Of a DNA stretch of 64,000 bases, positions 17,524 through 26,544 are shown in pieces (the first letter of the stretch is position 1; every line of letters begins with the position of its first letter). The stretch is taken from assembly GCF_001423905.1 (NCBI RefSeq), contig NZ_LMPQ01000010.1, positions 156,016-220,015 on the forward strand. The letters are read 5' to 3'. This DNA is from Frigoribacterium sp. Leaf186. Its GTDB lineage: Bacteria; Actinomycetota; Actinomycetes; Actinomycetales; Microbacteriaceae. The notes under the pieces are model-generated. The model searched no databases. It was not told where the DNA came from and was given only the letters and a program-made list of their open reading frames with translations. The translations under genes were made by a program, and so were the position numbers.

Positions 17524-18191
17524 CCGTCGACCTGACCGCCTCGTTCGTGATGACCCTGCCCCCGGGCTGGGTGCGCCTGCCGGCTCGTCCCGAGGCGGCC
17601 GTCCACCTCGCCCACGAGCTCGACGCGATCGTCGCCGCCGCCCTGCCCGACGACCTGCCGCGCGACAGCGCCGAGCCGCTGCGACGGCAGTTCCGCCGCC
17701 AGCTGGCCCGGACGGTCGCCGAGGCGGGCGAGGCGGGCGCGACCGCCGTCTACCTGCCCGGCCGACCGGTCGACGGCTACACGCTGCCCGCGTCGCTGAC
17801 CGAGGCCGAGGTCGACGACGAGTCCGACGCGGAGCCCGTCGAGGTGATCGCCCGCCTGCTGGTCGACGCCGGTCAGCTCGACGGCGGCCTGCGCGACGTC
17901 GACGGCGCAGCCGCCGCACGCACCGAGGACGTGCTGACGAACGACGAGCCCGAGGGCTCGTGGGAGCGCGTCTGGACGCGCCGCGTGGTCTACACGATCT
18001 CGGTGCCGCACCGCCCGGGCCGCTGGCTCGTGCTGAACTTCTCGGCCGTCTACGGCGACGAACCGAGCGAACGACTCGCCGCGGCCCTCGTGCAGCTGTT
18101 CGACGCCCTCGTGACGACCTTCCGTTGGATCGACGTACCCGGCGCCGAGCCCGGCGACCTCGAGACGCGGCTGGCCGAGGTCGACGCGTGA
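17520..18191 (+). CDS. conserved T7SS-locus protein of unknown function
   Basis: This 223-aa acidic soluble protein starts with an ATG overlapping the preceding stop (ATGA). The N-terminus FVMTLPPGWVRLPARPEAAVH and the C-terminal strand/helix stretch RWLVLNFSAVYGDEPSERLA, followed by LVQLFDALVTTFRWID, suggest an alpha/beta domain. The C-terminal fold may resemble EspG-type or lipoprotein-LpqN-like domains, but I cannot establish this. It ends by overlapping the membrane protein gene next to it. Confidence 0.6.
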   Translation: MTVDLTASFVMTLPPGWVRLPARPEAAVHLAHELDAIVAAALPDDLPRDSAEPLRRQFRRQLARTVAEAGEAGATAVYLPGRPVDGYTLPASLTEAEVDDESDAEPVEVIARLLVDAGQLDGGLRDVDGAAAARTEDVLTNDEPEGSWERVWTRRVVYTISVPHRPGRWLVLNFSAVYGDEPSERLAAALVQLFDALVTTFRWIDVPGAEPGDLETRLAEVDA

Positions 18192-19225
18192 CGGCACTCG
18201 CACTGTCGTCGTCGGCGCTGATGTCGTCGGCGCTGTCGTCGTCAGCGCTGTCGTCGTCAGCACTGTCGTCGTCAGCACTGTCGCCGTTCGTGCACCCGTT
18301 CGGCAACCTCGCGCTGACGATCGCCGTGCTGCTCGTCGTGGTCACGCTGGCGTTCACCGTGCCCCTGGTGATCGGAGCCCGCAAGGAGCGCAGCACCGTG
18401 GCCGTCGACTGGGCCGACCAGGTGCGCGCCGACCCCGCGAGCACCTGGACCGTGGACCGCGTCCTGCGGGCGCTGATCGGTTCGTGCGAACGCGAGCGCC
18501 TGGTGTTCCCCGGCATGGTGCGTCTCGTCGTCGGGCTCGACCGGGTCGACGTCGACCTCGTCTCGCCGACCGTCGCACCCCCGGCTCCTTGGTCGACCAC
18601 GGTCGACGGCCGCACCTGGTCCGCCTCGCTCGCCGCCCTGCACGCCGACGGGGTCGCCGGTGACCGGTCCGGCCACTTCGCGACGACCGTCGCCCTCGGT
18701 TCGTCGTCCGACGGTCGCACGCACGTCGAACTCGCCCACGCCCACGGCCCGGTCACCGTGTCGGGCGACCGCGCGGCCGTGCTGGCCGTCGCCCGTCGCA
18801 TCACCGACCAGCTGGCGACGTCGCCCTGGTCGTCGGCCACCGCCCTCGCCACGGTCGGACTGACCCACGACGAGGTCGCGCTCGGTGCCGTCCTCTCGCT
18901 CGACGACGCCGTGGCCCGGGTCGTCGAGAACGGCCGACCGGGCGTCCTGCTGCTCGCGGACGTGCCCGGCCGCGACGCGTGGGCCGCCCTGCGCGCCGCC
19001 CTCGAACGCCCCGACTCGCTCTGGGGCGTCGTGGTGCTGACCTCGTCGACCGAGGCGCGCTGGTCGTTCACCGCGCGGCGCGACGGCCTGCTCGAGGCCG
19101 GACCGTTCGGCGAGCTGCGCTGGGTCGACGTCGCCCTGTCCGCGACGGCCCGGCCGGCGAGCACGCCGGACGCCGGCGCCGCGGCGACCGCCACCACCAC
19201 CCCCACCGCGGTGGGCACCCGGTGA
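18188..19225 (+). CDS. single-pass membrane protein of T7SS locus A
   Basis: This 345-aa protein starts with a GTG that overlaps the previous stop. The N-terminal 30 residues are a tandem SSALS-type repeat, followed by one strong membrane segment (about residues 38-60, LALTIAVLLVVVTLAFTVPLVIG) and a soluble domain of about 270 aa. The position directly before the ATPase, with one N-terminal membrane anchor, resembles EssB or EccB/E-type machine components, but I see no sequence signature that proves it. Confidence 0.62.
   Translation: MTALALSSSALMSSALSSSALSSSALSSSALSPFVHPFGNLALTIAVLLVVVTLAFTVPLVIGARKERSTVAVDWADQVRADPASTWTVDRVLRALIGSCERERLVFPGMVRLVVGLDRVDVDLVSPTVAPPAPWSTTVDGRTWSASLAALHADGVAGDRSGHFATTVALGSSSDGRTHVELAHAHGPVTVSGDRAAVLAVARRITDQLATSPWSSATALATVGLTHDEVALGAVLSLDDAVARVVENGRPGVLLLADVPGRDAWAALRAALERPDSLWGVVVLTSSTEARWSFTARRDGLLEAGPFGELRWVDVALSATARPASTPDAGAAATATTTPTAVGTR
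18203..18285 (+). repeat. 15-bp in-frame tandem repeat
   Basis: About five units of GTCGTCGTCAGCGCT-like sequence encode a repeated SSALS-type peptide at the N-terminus of the membrane protein. The units are nearly identical, so repeat number could vary between strains through slippage and change the N-terminal length before the membrane anchor. Confidence 0.75.
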
Positions 19226-22200
19226 GGGTCGTCGTCACCGTGGTCGACGACCTCGTCGGCCGCTCGGGCGACGTGCTCGTGGACGCGCCGGGCGACACCC
19301 CGATGGAGCGCATCTTCGAGGCCCTCGGCCGCGAGTGGGGTGCGGTCCCCCGCGAGGCCGTCGACGTCGACCACGGCGTGACCTTCGCGACGAGCGGCCT
19401 GCTCGACGGGACCGTCCTGCACCTCGGCTCGACGCCCCCGACGCCCCGACCCACCGGCATCGTCGAACTGCGCACGGTGGGCGGACGGGACAGCGGGCGC
19501 CTCGAGCCCCTGATGGTCGGCACCACCCGGCTCGCCGTCGGGCCTGACGGGTCGCTCGGCTTCGAGTCGACGTCGGGCGAGGCCGTCGTCGAGTTCGAGG
19601 TGGGCTTCGACGCCTCGGTGCGCCTCCGTCGCCTCACCGGAGGCGCGGTGCCGCTGGTGCTGCTCGAGGGCGCCGACCTCGGCCCGGACTGGACGGCGTG
19701 GACCCACGGCGAGATCCTGCGGGTGGCCGACTCGATGCTCGCCGCCCGCCCCGTCACGGTGTCCGACGTGGTGCTGCTGCGCCCCCCGGACTCCGGTTGG
19801 CTCGACTTCAACCGGCCTCCGCGGCTGCTGCCGCCTCCGGTCGTCGACCGCTACACGATCCCGAAGGAGCCCGTGCCCCCGCAGCGCTCGCCCCTGCCGT
19901 GGATCATGGCCGCGGTGCCCGCCGTGTTCGGGGTCACGATGGCGATCCTGTTCCGCCAGCCCTTCTACCTGATGTTCGCCTTCATGTCGCCGATCATGAT
20001 GATCGGCACGACCGTCACCTCGCGGCGCCAGGGCAAGAAGAGCCACGCCCGCATGCTCGCCGACCACCGCGACCTCGTCCGGCGCATCGAGGAGCGCGTC
20101 GACCAGGCCGTGGTCGCCGAGCGCGACCGGCGCCGCCACGACGCGGGGGACGCCGCCGAGCTGCGGACGGCTGCTCGCGTGCCGACCCGGCGGCTCTGGG
20201 AACGCCGGTCGACCGACGCCGACCACCTGACCGTGCGGGTGGGCGTCGCCGACCTGCCCGCCACCGTCGAGATCCAGGACGATCGCGACCTCGTCTCGCG
20301 CAGCGTCGTGACCGGCACGACCGAACGGGTCCCGGTCACCGTCTCGCTCGCCGCGGCCGGCGTGGTGGGCGTGGCCGGCACAGGAGCCTGGCCCCGCGAG
20401 ATGGGCCGCTGGATGCTGGGTCAGCTCGCCGTGACCCAGAGCCCGCTCGACGTCCGCCTGGTCGTCCTGACCTCGACGACCGCGGTCGACGACTGGTCGT
20501 GGGTGAACTGGCTGCCCCACGTCCGCCCCGACGGCGACGACGCCCTCTCGCTCGTCGGTGCGGACTCCGAGTCGATCGGCCGACGCCTCGCCGAGCTCTC
20601 GCAGCTCGTGGCGGAACGACAGGCCACCCTGGCCACCCGGCAGTCCCGCGCCGTGCGGTTCACGCCCGAGTACGTCGTCGTGCTCGACGGGGCCCGCCGC
20701 CTCCGGGCGATGCCCGGCGTCGTCGGCCTGCTCCGCGAGGGTCCGGCCTGCGGGGTGCGGGTCGTCTGCCTCGACGCCGAGGAGTGGCAGCTGCCCGAGG
20801 AGTGCGCGGCCACCGTGCTGCAGCGGTCCGACGCCGAACTCGTCCTGCGCCGCCAGCACACCCTCGACGTCGACCACGTGCTGACCGACCTGGTCGTGCC
20901 CGGGTGGTACGACGACGTGGCCCGCGACGTCTCGCCCGTCCGCGACATCAGCTCGACGGCCACCGAGGGCCTGGTGCCCGACTCCGCGGCGCTGCTCGAG
21001 GTGCTCGACCTCGCCCGACCGACGGGCGAGCAGCTCGCCGACCGGTGGAGCTCGTCCGGCGCCTCGACCACCGCGGTCGTCGGCGTCTCGATCGACGGCC
21101 CGTTCTCGCTCGACCTCGTCAAGGACGGCCCGCACGGCCTCGTGGCCGGCACGACCGGCTCGGGCAAGTCGGAGTTCCTGCAGTCGCTGGTGGCCTCGCT
21201 CGCCGTCGCCAACCGACCCGACGCGATGACGTTCGTCCTGGTCGACTACAAGGGCGGGGCGGCGTTCGCCGCCTGCGCCGAGCTGCCCCACACCGTCGGT
21301 CTCGTGACCGACCTCGACAGCCACCTCGTCGAGCGGGCGCTCCGGTCGCTGCGCGCCGAACTGACCCGGCGCGAGCACGTCCTGGCCGCCGTCGGCGCGA
21401 AGGACGTCGAGGACTACGGCGACCACCTCGCGACCGGGGGTGCCGGCGAACGGCTGCCGCGCCTCCTCATCGTCATCGACGAGTTCGCGGCGCTCGCCAA
21501 GGAGCTGCCCGACTTCGTGACCGGGCTCGTCGGGATCGCACAGCGCGGACGCTCCCTCGGCGTGCACCTCATCCTCGCCACACAGCGGCCCTCGGGGGTC
21601 ATCAGCCCCGAGATCCGCGCGAACACCAACCTGCGCGTGGCCCTGCGCATGACCGACACGGGCGAGAGCTCGGACGTCATCGACATCCCCGACGCGGCCC
21701 GCATCGCCAAGAGCGTGCCCGGGCGCGCCTACGCCCGTCTCGGCCACGCGTCGGTCGTGCCGTTCCAGTCCGCCCGCGTCGGCGGCCGCAGCGCCACCGA
21801 GGTCGGCGGCGCCGTGGTCGAGCCCTTCGTCCGACGGCTGGGCTGGCGCGACTTCGCCCTGACCGTGCCCACCCGGCCGGCCACCGGCACGGCCGCGGCC
21901 GACACCGACCTCGCCGTGCTCGTCGGGGCCCTGCGCGACGCGAACGACCTGCTGGCCGTGCCGTCGCAGCGCAGCCCGTGGCTCGACCCGCTGGCCGAGC
22001 GGGTGCCGCTGACGACCGTGGACCCGGAGGCGCGGGCCGGCTCGACGGCCCCGCTCGCCTTCGCCTGGGGCACCGAGGACCTGCCCGACCGCCAGCTGCA
22101 GCGCGACGCCGTCGTCGACCTCGACCGCCTCGGCCACCTGTACGTCGTCGGGGCCCCCGGCTCGGGTCGGTCGCAGGCCCTGCGGAGCATCGCCGCGGCG

Positions 22201-23592
22201 GCGGTGTCGGCCGTCTCGAGCGACGACCTGCACCTCTACGGCGTCGACTGCGGCAACGGCGCCCTGTCGGCCCTGGCGGCGTTCCCGCACTGCGGTGCCG
22301 TGACCCAGCGCACCCAGATCGAGCGGTCGACGCGGTTGATCGACCGGTTGGTGGCCGAGATGGGCCGCCGGCACGACGTCATCGCCGAGGCGGGCGTCGC
22401 GAACGTGACCGAGCAGCGGGCGACCGCCCCCGCGGGCGCGCGGCTCTCGCACGTGCTGCTGATGATCGACCGGTGGGAGAACTTCGTCGGGACGCTCGGC
22501 GAGGTGGACGGCGGCCGACTGACCGACTCGGTGCAGGCGCTGCTGCGCGACGGGGCCGGGGCCGGCATCCACGTCGTGATCGCCGGCGACCGGTCGCTGC
22601 TCACCAGCCGGATGGCCGTGCTGACCGACGACAAGGTCGTCCTGCGGTTGACCGACCGCCTCGACTACAGCCTCGCGGGCATCAACCACAAGGAGTTGCC
22701 CGGCGAGATCGCCCCGGGCCGGGGCTTCCGCTCGGGCAGCGGCGTCGAACTGCAGGTCGGCGTGCTCGGCGACGACGTCAGCGGTCAGGGCCAGGCGACC
22801 GCGCTGCGCGAACTGGCCGCCCGGCTCGACGCGGCCGAACCCGTCGCCACGCGTCGCGTGCGGCCGTTGCGCGTGGACGGACTGCCGACCGACCTCCGCC
22901 TCGACGACGCCCTCGAGCTGGCCGGGGCCGACGCCGCGCGACCGCTCTGGGCCCTCATCGGCGTGGGCGGTGACGAGATGACCGCCCAGGGCATCGACCT
23001 CGAGGCCGACGCCCCGACCTTCGTCGTGGCCGGCCCCTCGCGGAGCGGACGCAGCACGATGCTCGTGACGATGGCCGAGTCGCTGCTGCGCGCGGGCACC
23101 GAGCTCGTGATCGCCGCCCCACGCCCGTCGCCCCTGCGCCTGTTCGCGGGGCGCGACGGCGTCCGGGCGGTGCTGACCGGCATCGACCTGACCGAGGCCG
23201 AGCTGCGCCCGCTTCTCGACCCCGACGGCCGCCCCGTCGCGTTCGTCGTCGACGACGGCGAGCTGCTGATCGACGCCCCCGCGAAGCAGTGGCTGCGGTC
23301 GTACGTGCAGTCCGCGGCCGACCACCGCCGGGCCCTGCTGCTCGGCGGCAACACGACCGGGCTCTGCGCCGGGTTCTCGGGCTGGCAGGTCGACGCCAAG
23401 AAGAACCGGCGGGGCGCCCTGCTCAGCCCGCAGAACACGATCGACGGCGACCTGATCGGCGTGCGCGTCACCCGCTCGATGGTGTCGACGCGCGTCGTGC
23501 CCGGCCGGGCCACGGTGCACCTGGGGTCGGGCGAGGCGGCGACGGTGCAGGTTCCGACCGCGGCGCCGGTGGTGGCCCCGGCGGGAGCCTGA
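19222..23592 (+). CDS. T7SS FtsK/SpoIIIE-type ATPase (EssC/EccC-like), locus A
   Basis: This 1456-aa protein is the motor ATPase of a type VII secretion system. It has an N-terminal forkhead/ubiquitin-like region (1-215), two membrane segments (about 226-275), then three ATPase domains. D1 has a canonical Walker A, GTTGSGKSE (from residue 643), the FVLVDYKGG strand and Walker B LLIVIDEFAAL. D2 (GAPGSGRS, from 977) and D3 (GPSRSGRST, from 1271) have Arg instead of Lys, so they are probably weak or inactive. It starts with a GTG overlapping the previous stop and ends the locus at a long palindrome. Confidence 0.92.
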   Translation: MRVVVTVVDDLVGRSGDVLVDAPGDTPMERIFEALGREWGAVPREAVDVDHGVTFATSGLLDGTVLHLGSTPPTPRPTGIVELRTVGGRDSGRLEPLMVGTTRLAVGPDGSLGFESTSGEAVVEFEVGFDASVRLRRLTGGAVPLVLLEGADLGPDWTAWTHGEILRVADSMLAARPVTVSDVVLLRPPDSGWLDFNRPPRLLPPPVVDRYTIPKEPVPPQRSPLPWIMAAVPAVFGVTMAILFRQPFYLMFAFMSPIMMIGTTVTSRRQGKKSHARMLADHRDLVRRIEERVDQAVVAERDRRRHDAGDAAELRTAARVPTRRLWERRSTDADHLTVRVGVADLPATVEIQDDRDLVSRSVVTGTTERVPVTVSLAAAGVVGVAGTGAWPREMGRWMLGQLAVTQSPLDVRLVVLTSTTAVDDWSWVNWLPHVRPDGDDALSLVGADSESIGRRLAELSQLVAERQATLATRQSRAVRFTPEYVVVLDGARRLRAMPGVVGLLREGPACGVRVVCLDAEEWQLPEECAATVLQRSDAELVLRRQHTLDVDHVLTDLVVPGWYDDVARDVSPVRDISSTATEGLVPDSAALLEVLDLARPTGEQLADRWSSSGASTTAVVGVSIDGPFSLDLVKDGPHGLVAGTTGSGKSEFLQSLVASLAVANRPDAMTFVLVDYKGGAAFAACAELPHTVGLVTDLDSHLVERALRSLRAELTRREHVLAAVGAKDVEDYGDHLATGGAGERLPRLLIVIDEFAALAKELPDFVTGLVGIAQRGRSLGVHLILATQRPSGVISPEIRANTNLRVALRMTDTGESSDVIDIPDAARIAKSVPGRAYARLGHASVVPFQSARVGGRSATEVGGAVVEPFVRRLGWRDFALTVPTRPATGTAAADTDLAVLVGALRDANDLLAVPSQRSPWLDPLAERVPLTTVDPEARAGSTAPLAFAWGTEDLPDRQLQRDAVVDLDRLGHLYVVGAPGSGRSQALRSIAAAAVSAVSSDDLHLYGVDCGNGALSALAAFPHCGAVTQRTQIERSTRLIDRLVAEMGRRHDVIAEAGVANVTEQRATAPAGARLSHVLLMIDRWENFVGTLGEVDGGRLTDSVQALLRDGAGAGIHVVIAGDRSLLTSRMAVLTDDKVVLRLTDRLDYSLAGINHKELPGEIAPGRGFRSGSGVELQVGVLGDDVSGQGQATALRELAARLDAAEPVATRRVRPLRVDGLPTDLRLDDALELAGADAARPLWALIGVGGDEMTAQGIDLEADAPTFVVAGPSRSGRSTMLVTMAESLLRAGTELVIAAPRPSPLRLFAGRDGVRAVLTGIDLTEAELRPLLDPDGRPVAFVVDDGELLIDAPAKQWLRSYVQSAADHRRALLLGGNTTGLCAGFSGWQVDAKKNRRGALLSPQNTIDGDLIGVRVTRSMVSTRVVPGRATVHLGSGEAATVQVPTAAPVVAPAGA

Positions 23593-23617
23593 GCCGGGAC
23601 GCGGCAGGTCGGGCGGC

Positions 23618-23683
23618 GTCGCACCGCCGAATGGACATCGCACCGCCTCATTCGACGGTGCGACGTCCACTCGGCGGTGCGAC
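23618..23683. repeat. long inverted repeat, GTCGCACCG family (copy 1)
   Basis: The 28-nt arms 23618-23645 and 23656-23683 pair with two mismatches around a 10-nt loop. Each arm holds two direct GTCGCACCG-type copies. It lies between the convergent ATPase and DinB-like genes and is related in sequence to the elements at 40056 and 59098. A bidirectional terminator role fits the position. Confidence 0.8.
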
Positions 23684-23729
23684 AGCGGCGGCGGGTGGGG
23701 GCGAGCCGGCACGCCTGGCGGGCCCGGGG

Positions 23730-24248
23730 TCAGCGGCGGACGTCGTGCAGGTGGTGCACGGGGTCGTGCACGAAGTAGCGGGCGAGGGAGTCGACCGTGA
23801 AGGCCGAGCCGTCGCTGCGGAGGCCCACCCGGTCGAGCTGGTCGTCGTCCACGGCCTCGAACGCGTCGGCCACGACGGCGGCCGCCGCCACGATCTCGTC
23901 GGCCACGACCGTGGGGTGCTGGGCGGCGTAGTCGTCGTCGAGCGCCGTGGCGTCCTGGTCCCAGTTCGCGAAGGTCGGAGCGTCCTCGACGAGCATCAGC
24001 CGGAGGCGCGTGTCGAAGACGCGGAAGACGTCGCGCACGTGCGCTCCGTACTCGAGGGGCGACCAGGTGGCGTCGTCGGGCCGGGTGCCGGCGTCGGGCC
24101 GCGCGAGCTCGGCGGGCCAGGCGGCGGCGTTCTCGCGGACGAGGCGCGGCACGTCGCGGAACGCGACCCGGGCGGGGTCGAAGCCGCAGTCGGGGCAGGC
24201 GCGGTCGAGCACCCAGGTCCAGTTCTTCGTGTCGGGCGTGATCGGCAT
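23730..24248 (-). CDS. DinB-like domain protein
   Basis: This 172-aa soluble protein resembles the DinB/MDMPI-like helical-bundle families. WSPLEYGAHVRDVFRVFDTR carries a metal-site-type His in the DinB pattern, and the C-terminal VDSLARYFVHDPVHHLHDV supplies further His ligands. The Cys pair CPDCGFDP at the start is a small zinc-knuckle-like extension. DinB-fold proteins are metal-dependent transferases; the substrate here is unknown. It is transcribed leftward towards the ATPase gene. Confidence 0.75.
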   Translation of the reverse strand: MPITPDTKNWTWVLDRACPDCGFDPARVAFRDVPRLVRENAAAWPAELARPDAGTRPDDATWSPLEYGAHVRDVFRVFDTRLRLMLVEDAPTFANWDQDATALDDDYAAQHPTVVADEIVAAAAVVADAFEAVDDDQLDRVGLRSDGSAFTVDSLARYFVHDPVHHLHDVRR

Positions 24249-24335
24249 GGGACCGACGCTAGGGCGCGCGGCCCGGCACCCGCCATCGAGATCCTGCCGA
24301 CGTCGGTGCCCCCGGCGCCAACCGGCGACCACGCG

Positions 24336-24399
24336 ATGAACCCGGTTTCGACCCGTGCACCCGGTAGCAAGCGGGTGCACGGTTCGAAACCGGGTTCAT
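24336..24399. repeat. long inverted repeat in a divergent intergenic region
   Basis: The 28-nt arms 24336-24363 and 24372-24399 pair with a single mismatch around an 8-nt loop. Unlike most palindromes in the window, it lies between divergent gene starts (24248 minus and 24489 plus), where a terminator makes less sense. An operator, an insulator between promoters, or an inserted palindromic repeat are possible. Confidence 0.75.
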
Positions 24400-24488
24400 G
24401 GGCGGCGAAGGGAGGGGCGGGGCAGGACGGGGCCGAGATCCGTCGGCGGGATGACGTCGCCCCGGCGAGCCCCCGGTACCGTCTACCC

Positions 24489-25574
24489 ATGACGAACACT
24501 CAGCTCAGGGACCGGTTCGCGGGGGCGGCGGCGAGCCTGCGCCGCCGGGTCGACCGGCGCGAGGTGGCCTGGGTGATCGGCACCGCGGCGGCCCTGATCG
24601 TCGCCGGACGGCTGCTGTTCACGGTGACGGCCTCGGCGGGGCGCGTCGTCGCCTCGCTGACGGAGCTGCCCGAGGCGCTCGGCCGGACCGGGCTGGTGCC
24701 GTTCGTCGTCTGGGCCGTCCTCGCCGTGCTCGTCGCGTGGCGGTGGTCGGACGCCACCGCGTCACGCCGGGCTTGGCTCTACGTCGCCGCGGCGGCCGTG
24801 GCCCGGGCCGGCGTCGAGCTCACCGTCGGGTCGGGCGTCACGCAGGGCATCAGGGCCGGCATCTCGCTCTACACGCTGCCCACCCTGGTCTTCGTCAGCC
24901 TGCCGTTCGTCGCCACCGTCGGCCTGGCGGCGTTCGTCGTCGTCGCGGCACGGTCGGGCCGCGACAGTCGCGGCACGTCGGCGGGCGAGGCGGCCCGCCC
25001 GGCCGAGCGCACACCCGACGACGCACCCGTCGGGCCCGCACCCGGGGCGTCCGCACCCGGGGCGTCCGCACCGGCCGGGCTCGCACCCGCGGCGCCCGCA
25101 CCCGCCGCACCCGCGGCGCCCGCACCCGCGACGCCCGCACCCGCGACGCCCGCGACGCCCGCACCCGCACCGGCCGACCGGGCGCCCCGACACCTCGTCC
25201 ACCGCGTCGCCGTGATCGTCGAGGCCCTGGCCCTCGCGGCGGGCGTCCTGCTGATGCTCTCGCTGGCCGGGCAGTGGTTCTCGGCGGAGTTCAGCCTCTT
25301 CGGCAGCCCCGTGACCGTCAGCGACGAGGCCGCGGCCGGCTGGCTGAGGACCCTCGTCGCGTGCCTCGCCTGCCTCGTCGTCTCACTCTTCGCCGCGATC
25401 ACCGCCGGTCATCGTGGTGCCGTCGTCGCGACCGTCGTCGTCGCCGGGCTGGTCGTGATCGGCGCGGTCGGCGCACCCGTCCCCGGCGACCGGTGGGAGT
25501 CCCCCACACCGCGCCAGGAACCCCTGCCCGCGAACTACACCCCGTGCTACAGCGGCAGCGGGAAGTGCAACTGA
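24489..25574 (+). CDS. membrane protein with Ala/Pro-rich cytoplasmic linker
   Basis: This 361-aa protein has four hydrophobic segments in its first 165 residues, a low-complexity APAAPAPA-type linker (about residues 175-240, encoded by GCGCCCGCACCCGC-type repeats), then about three more membrane segments and a short polar tail containing Cys. I do not recognise the family. It may be a two-module membrane protein of unknown role. It converges with the MocA-like gene across a perfect palindrome. Confidence 0.7.
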   Translation: MTNTQLRDRFAGAAASLRRRVDRREVAWVIGTAAALIVAGRLLFTVTASAGRVVASLTELPEALGRTGLVPFVVWAVLAVLVAWRWSDATASRRAWLYVAAAAVARAGVELTVGSGVTQGIRAGISLYTLPTLVFVSLPFVATVGLAAFVVVAARSGRDSRGTSAGEAARPAERTPDDAPVGPAPGASAPGASAPAGLAPAAPAPAAPAAPAPATPAPATPATPAPAPADRAPRHLVHRVAVIVEALALAAGVLLMLSLAGQWFSAEFSLFGSPVTVSDEAAAGWLRTLVACLACLVVSLFAAITAGHRGAVVATVVVAGLVVIGAVGAPVPGDRWESPTPRQEPLPANYTPCYSGSGKCN

Positions 25575-25597
25575 CCCTCCCCCGAGTCGTCGGGATC

Positions 25598-25660
25598 GAT
25601 CGAGTTGCCGATCGTCGCGGGTGTCCACCCGGTCGAGCCGCGACGATCGGCAACTCGATC
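25598..25660. terminator. 23-bp perfect inverted repeat at a convergent junction
   Basis: Arms 25598-25620 and 25638-25660 are perfect complements (GATCGAGTTGCCGATCGTCG and the rest) with a 17-nt loop. It sits between the stops of the rightward membrane protein and the leftward MocA-like gene, so it may terminate both. Confidence 0.7.
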
Positions 25661-25677
25661 CCACGGACCGGGTCGGG

Positions 25678-26415
25678 TCAGGCCGGCACGTCGACGTCGC
25701 GGCCGTCCCAGAGGTCGGAGCAGTCGACCGGCTCGGCGGCGTGGGCCGTCAGGTAGGGGCCGGCCCCGCGATCTCCGATGAGGGACGCCGCGAGGTCGGC
25801 CCAGTGGGACCGACCGACCACGACGGGGTGACCCGGGCGTCCGCCGAACACCGACCGCCGCAGCGCAGTCGGGCCGAGCGGGAGGTCGGCGGCCGCGGGC
25901 GACAGCAACCGCGAGACGGCGGCCGACGGCAGACCCGGGTAGTCGACCAGCGTGACGAGGGCGACCCGCCCCTCCTCGGGGTCGGACGCGGCGAGCGCCG
26001 TCAGCCCGGCGGCGAGCGAGGCGGCGAGGCCGTCGGCCCAGTCGTCCGCGACGACGACCGACACGCGCGCCGGGGCGCCCGACCCGAGGAGGCGCGGGTC
26101 GGCTCCCGAGGCACCCGTCACCTCGGTCGACGCCGGCGTCTCGACGGGCAGGAGGCGCGGGTCGGCGGCCAGCAGCGCACGCGCCTCGACCTCGCCCGCC
26201 CCGAGCACGACGACGACGCGGTCGCAGCCCCCGTCGAGCAGGGTCGCCACCGCGCGGGTCAGCCAGGGCCCGTGCTCGTCGACCACGAGCGCCTTGGGTC
26301 GACCCATGCGCGTCCCGGCACCGGCCGCGAGCAGCAGACCGTCGGACGACGTGCCGACCGGTGACCTGCCGACCGACGGCGTGCCGCCGGACGGCGGGGC
26401 GGCGGTCTCGTCCAT
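25678..26415 (-). CDS. MocA-like molybdenum cofactor cytidylyltransferase
   Basis: This 245-aa NTP-transferase-fold protein has the signature LLLAAGAGTRMGRPKAL (about residues 27-44), a nucleotide-binding loop, and Asp-containing strands further on. MocA-type enzymes attach CMP to molybdopterin cofactor, forming MCD for PaoC-type hydroxylases; such an enzyme lies next to it. A Pro/Ala-rich insertion near residues 85-115 (DPRLLP...DPRLLGSG) is built from two copies of the GGAGGCGCG motif. MobA-like NTP transferases are an alternative. Confidence 0.82.
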   Translation of the reverse strand: MDETAAPPSGGTPSVGRSPVGTSSDGLLLAAGAGTRMGRPKALVVDEHGPWLTRAVATLLDGGCDRVVVVLGAGEVEARALLAADPRLLPVETPASTEVTGASGADPRLLGSGAPARVSVVVADDWADGLAASLAAGLTALAASDPEEGRVALVTLVDYPGLPSAAVSRLLSPAAADLPLGPTALRRSVFGGRPGHPVVVGRSHWADLAASLIGDRGAGPYLTAHAAEPVDCSDLWDGRDVDVPA

Positions 26416-26544
26416 GGCTGCAGGCTAACCGGCTCGTCCGCCCGACGAACGCGTGACGAACGCGCGGCGGCGCGGTGTGCCCCGAGGCCGCCGCCGTGGC
26501 AGCATCGAGGTCTGGCGCCGCCCGACGCCGACCCGAGGAGCGCC

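Noticed and set aside
16981-23712. A minus-strand open frame of 2243 codons opposite T7SS locus A
   Set aside because: It is an antisense shadow produced by high GC. The opposite strand encodes a recognisable ATPase with three P-loops, and the shadow's translation is low complexity.
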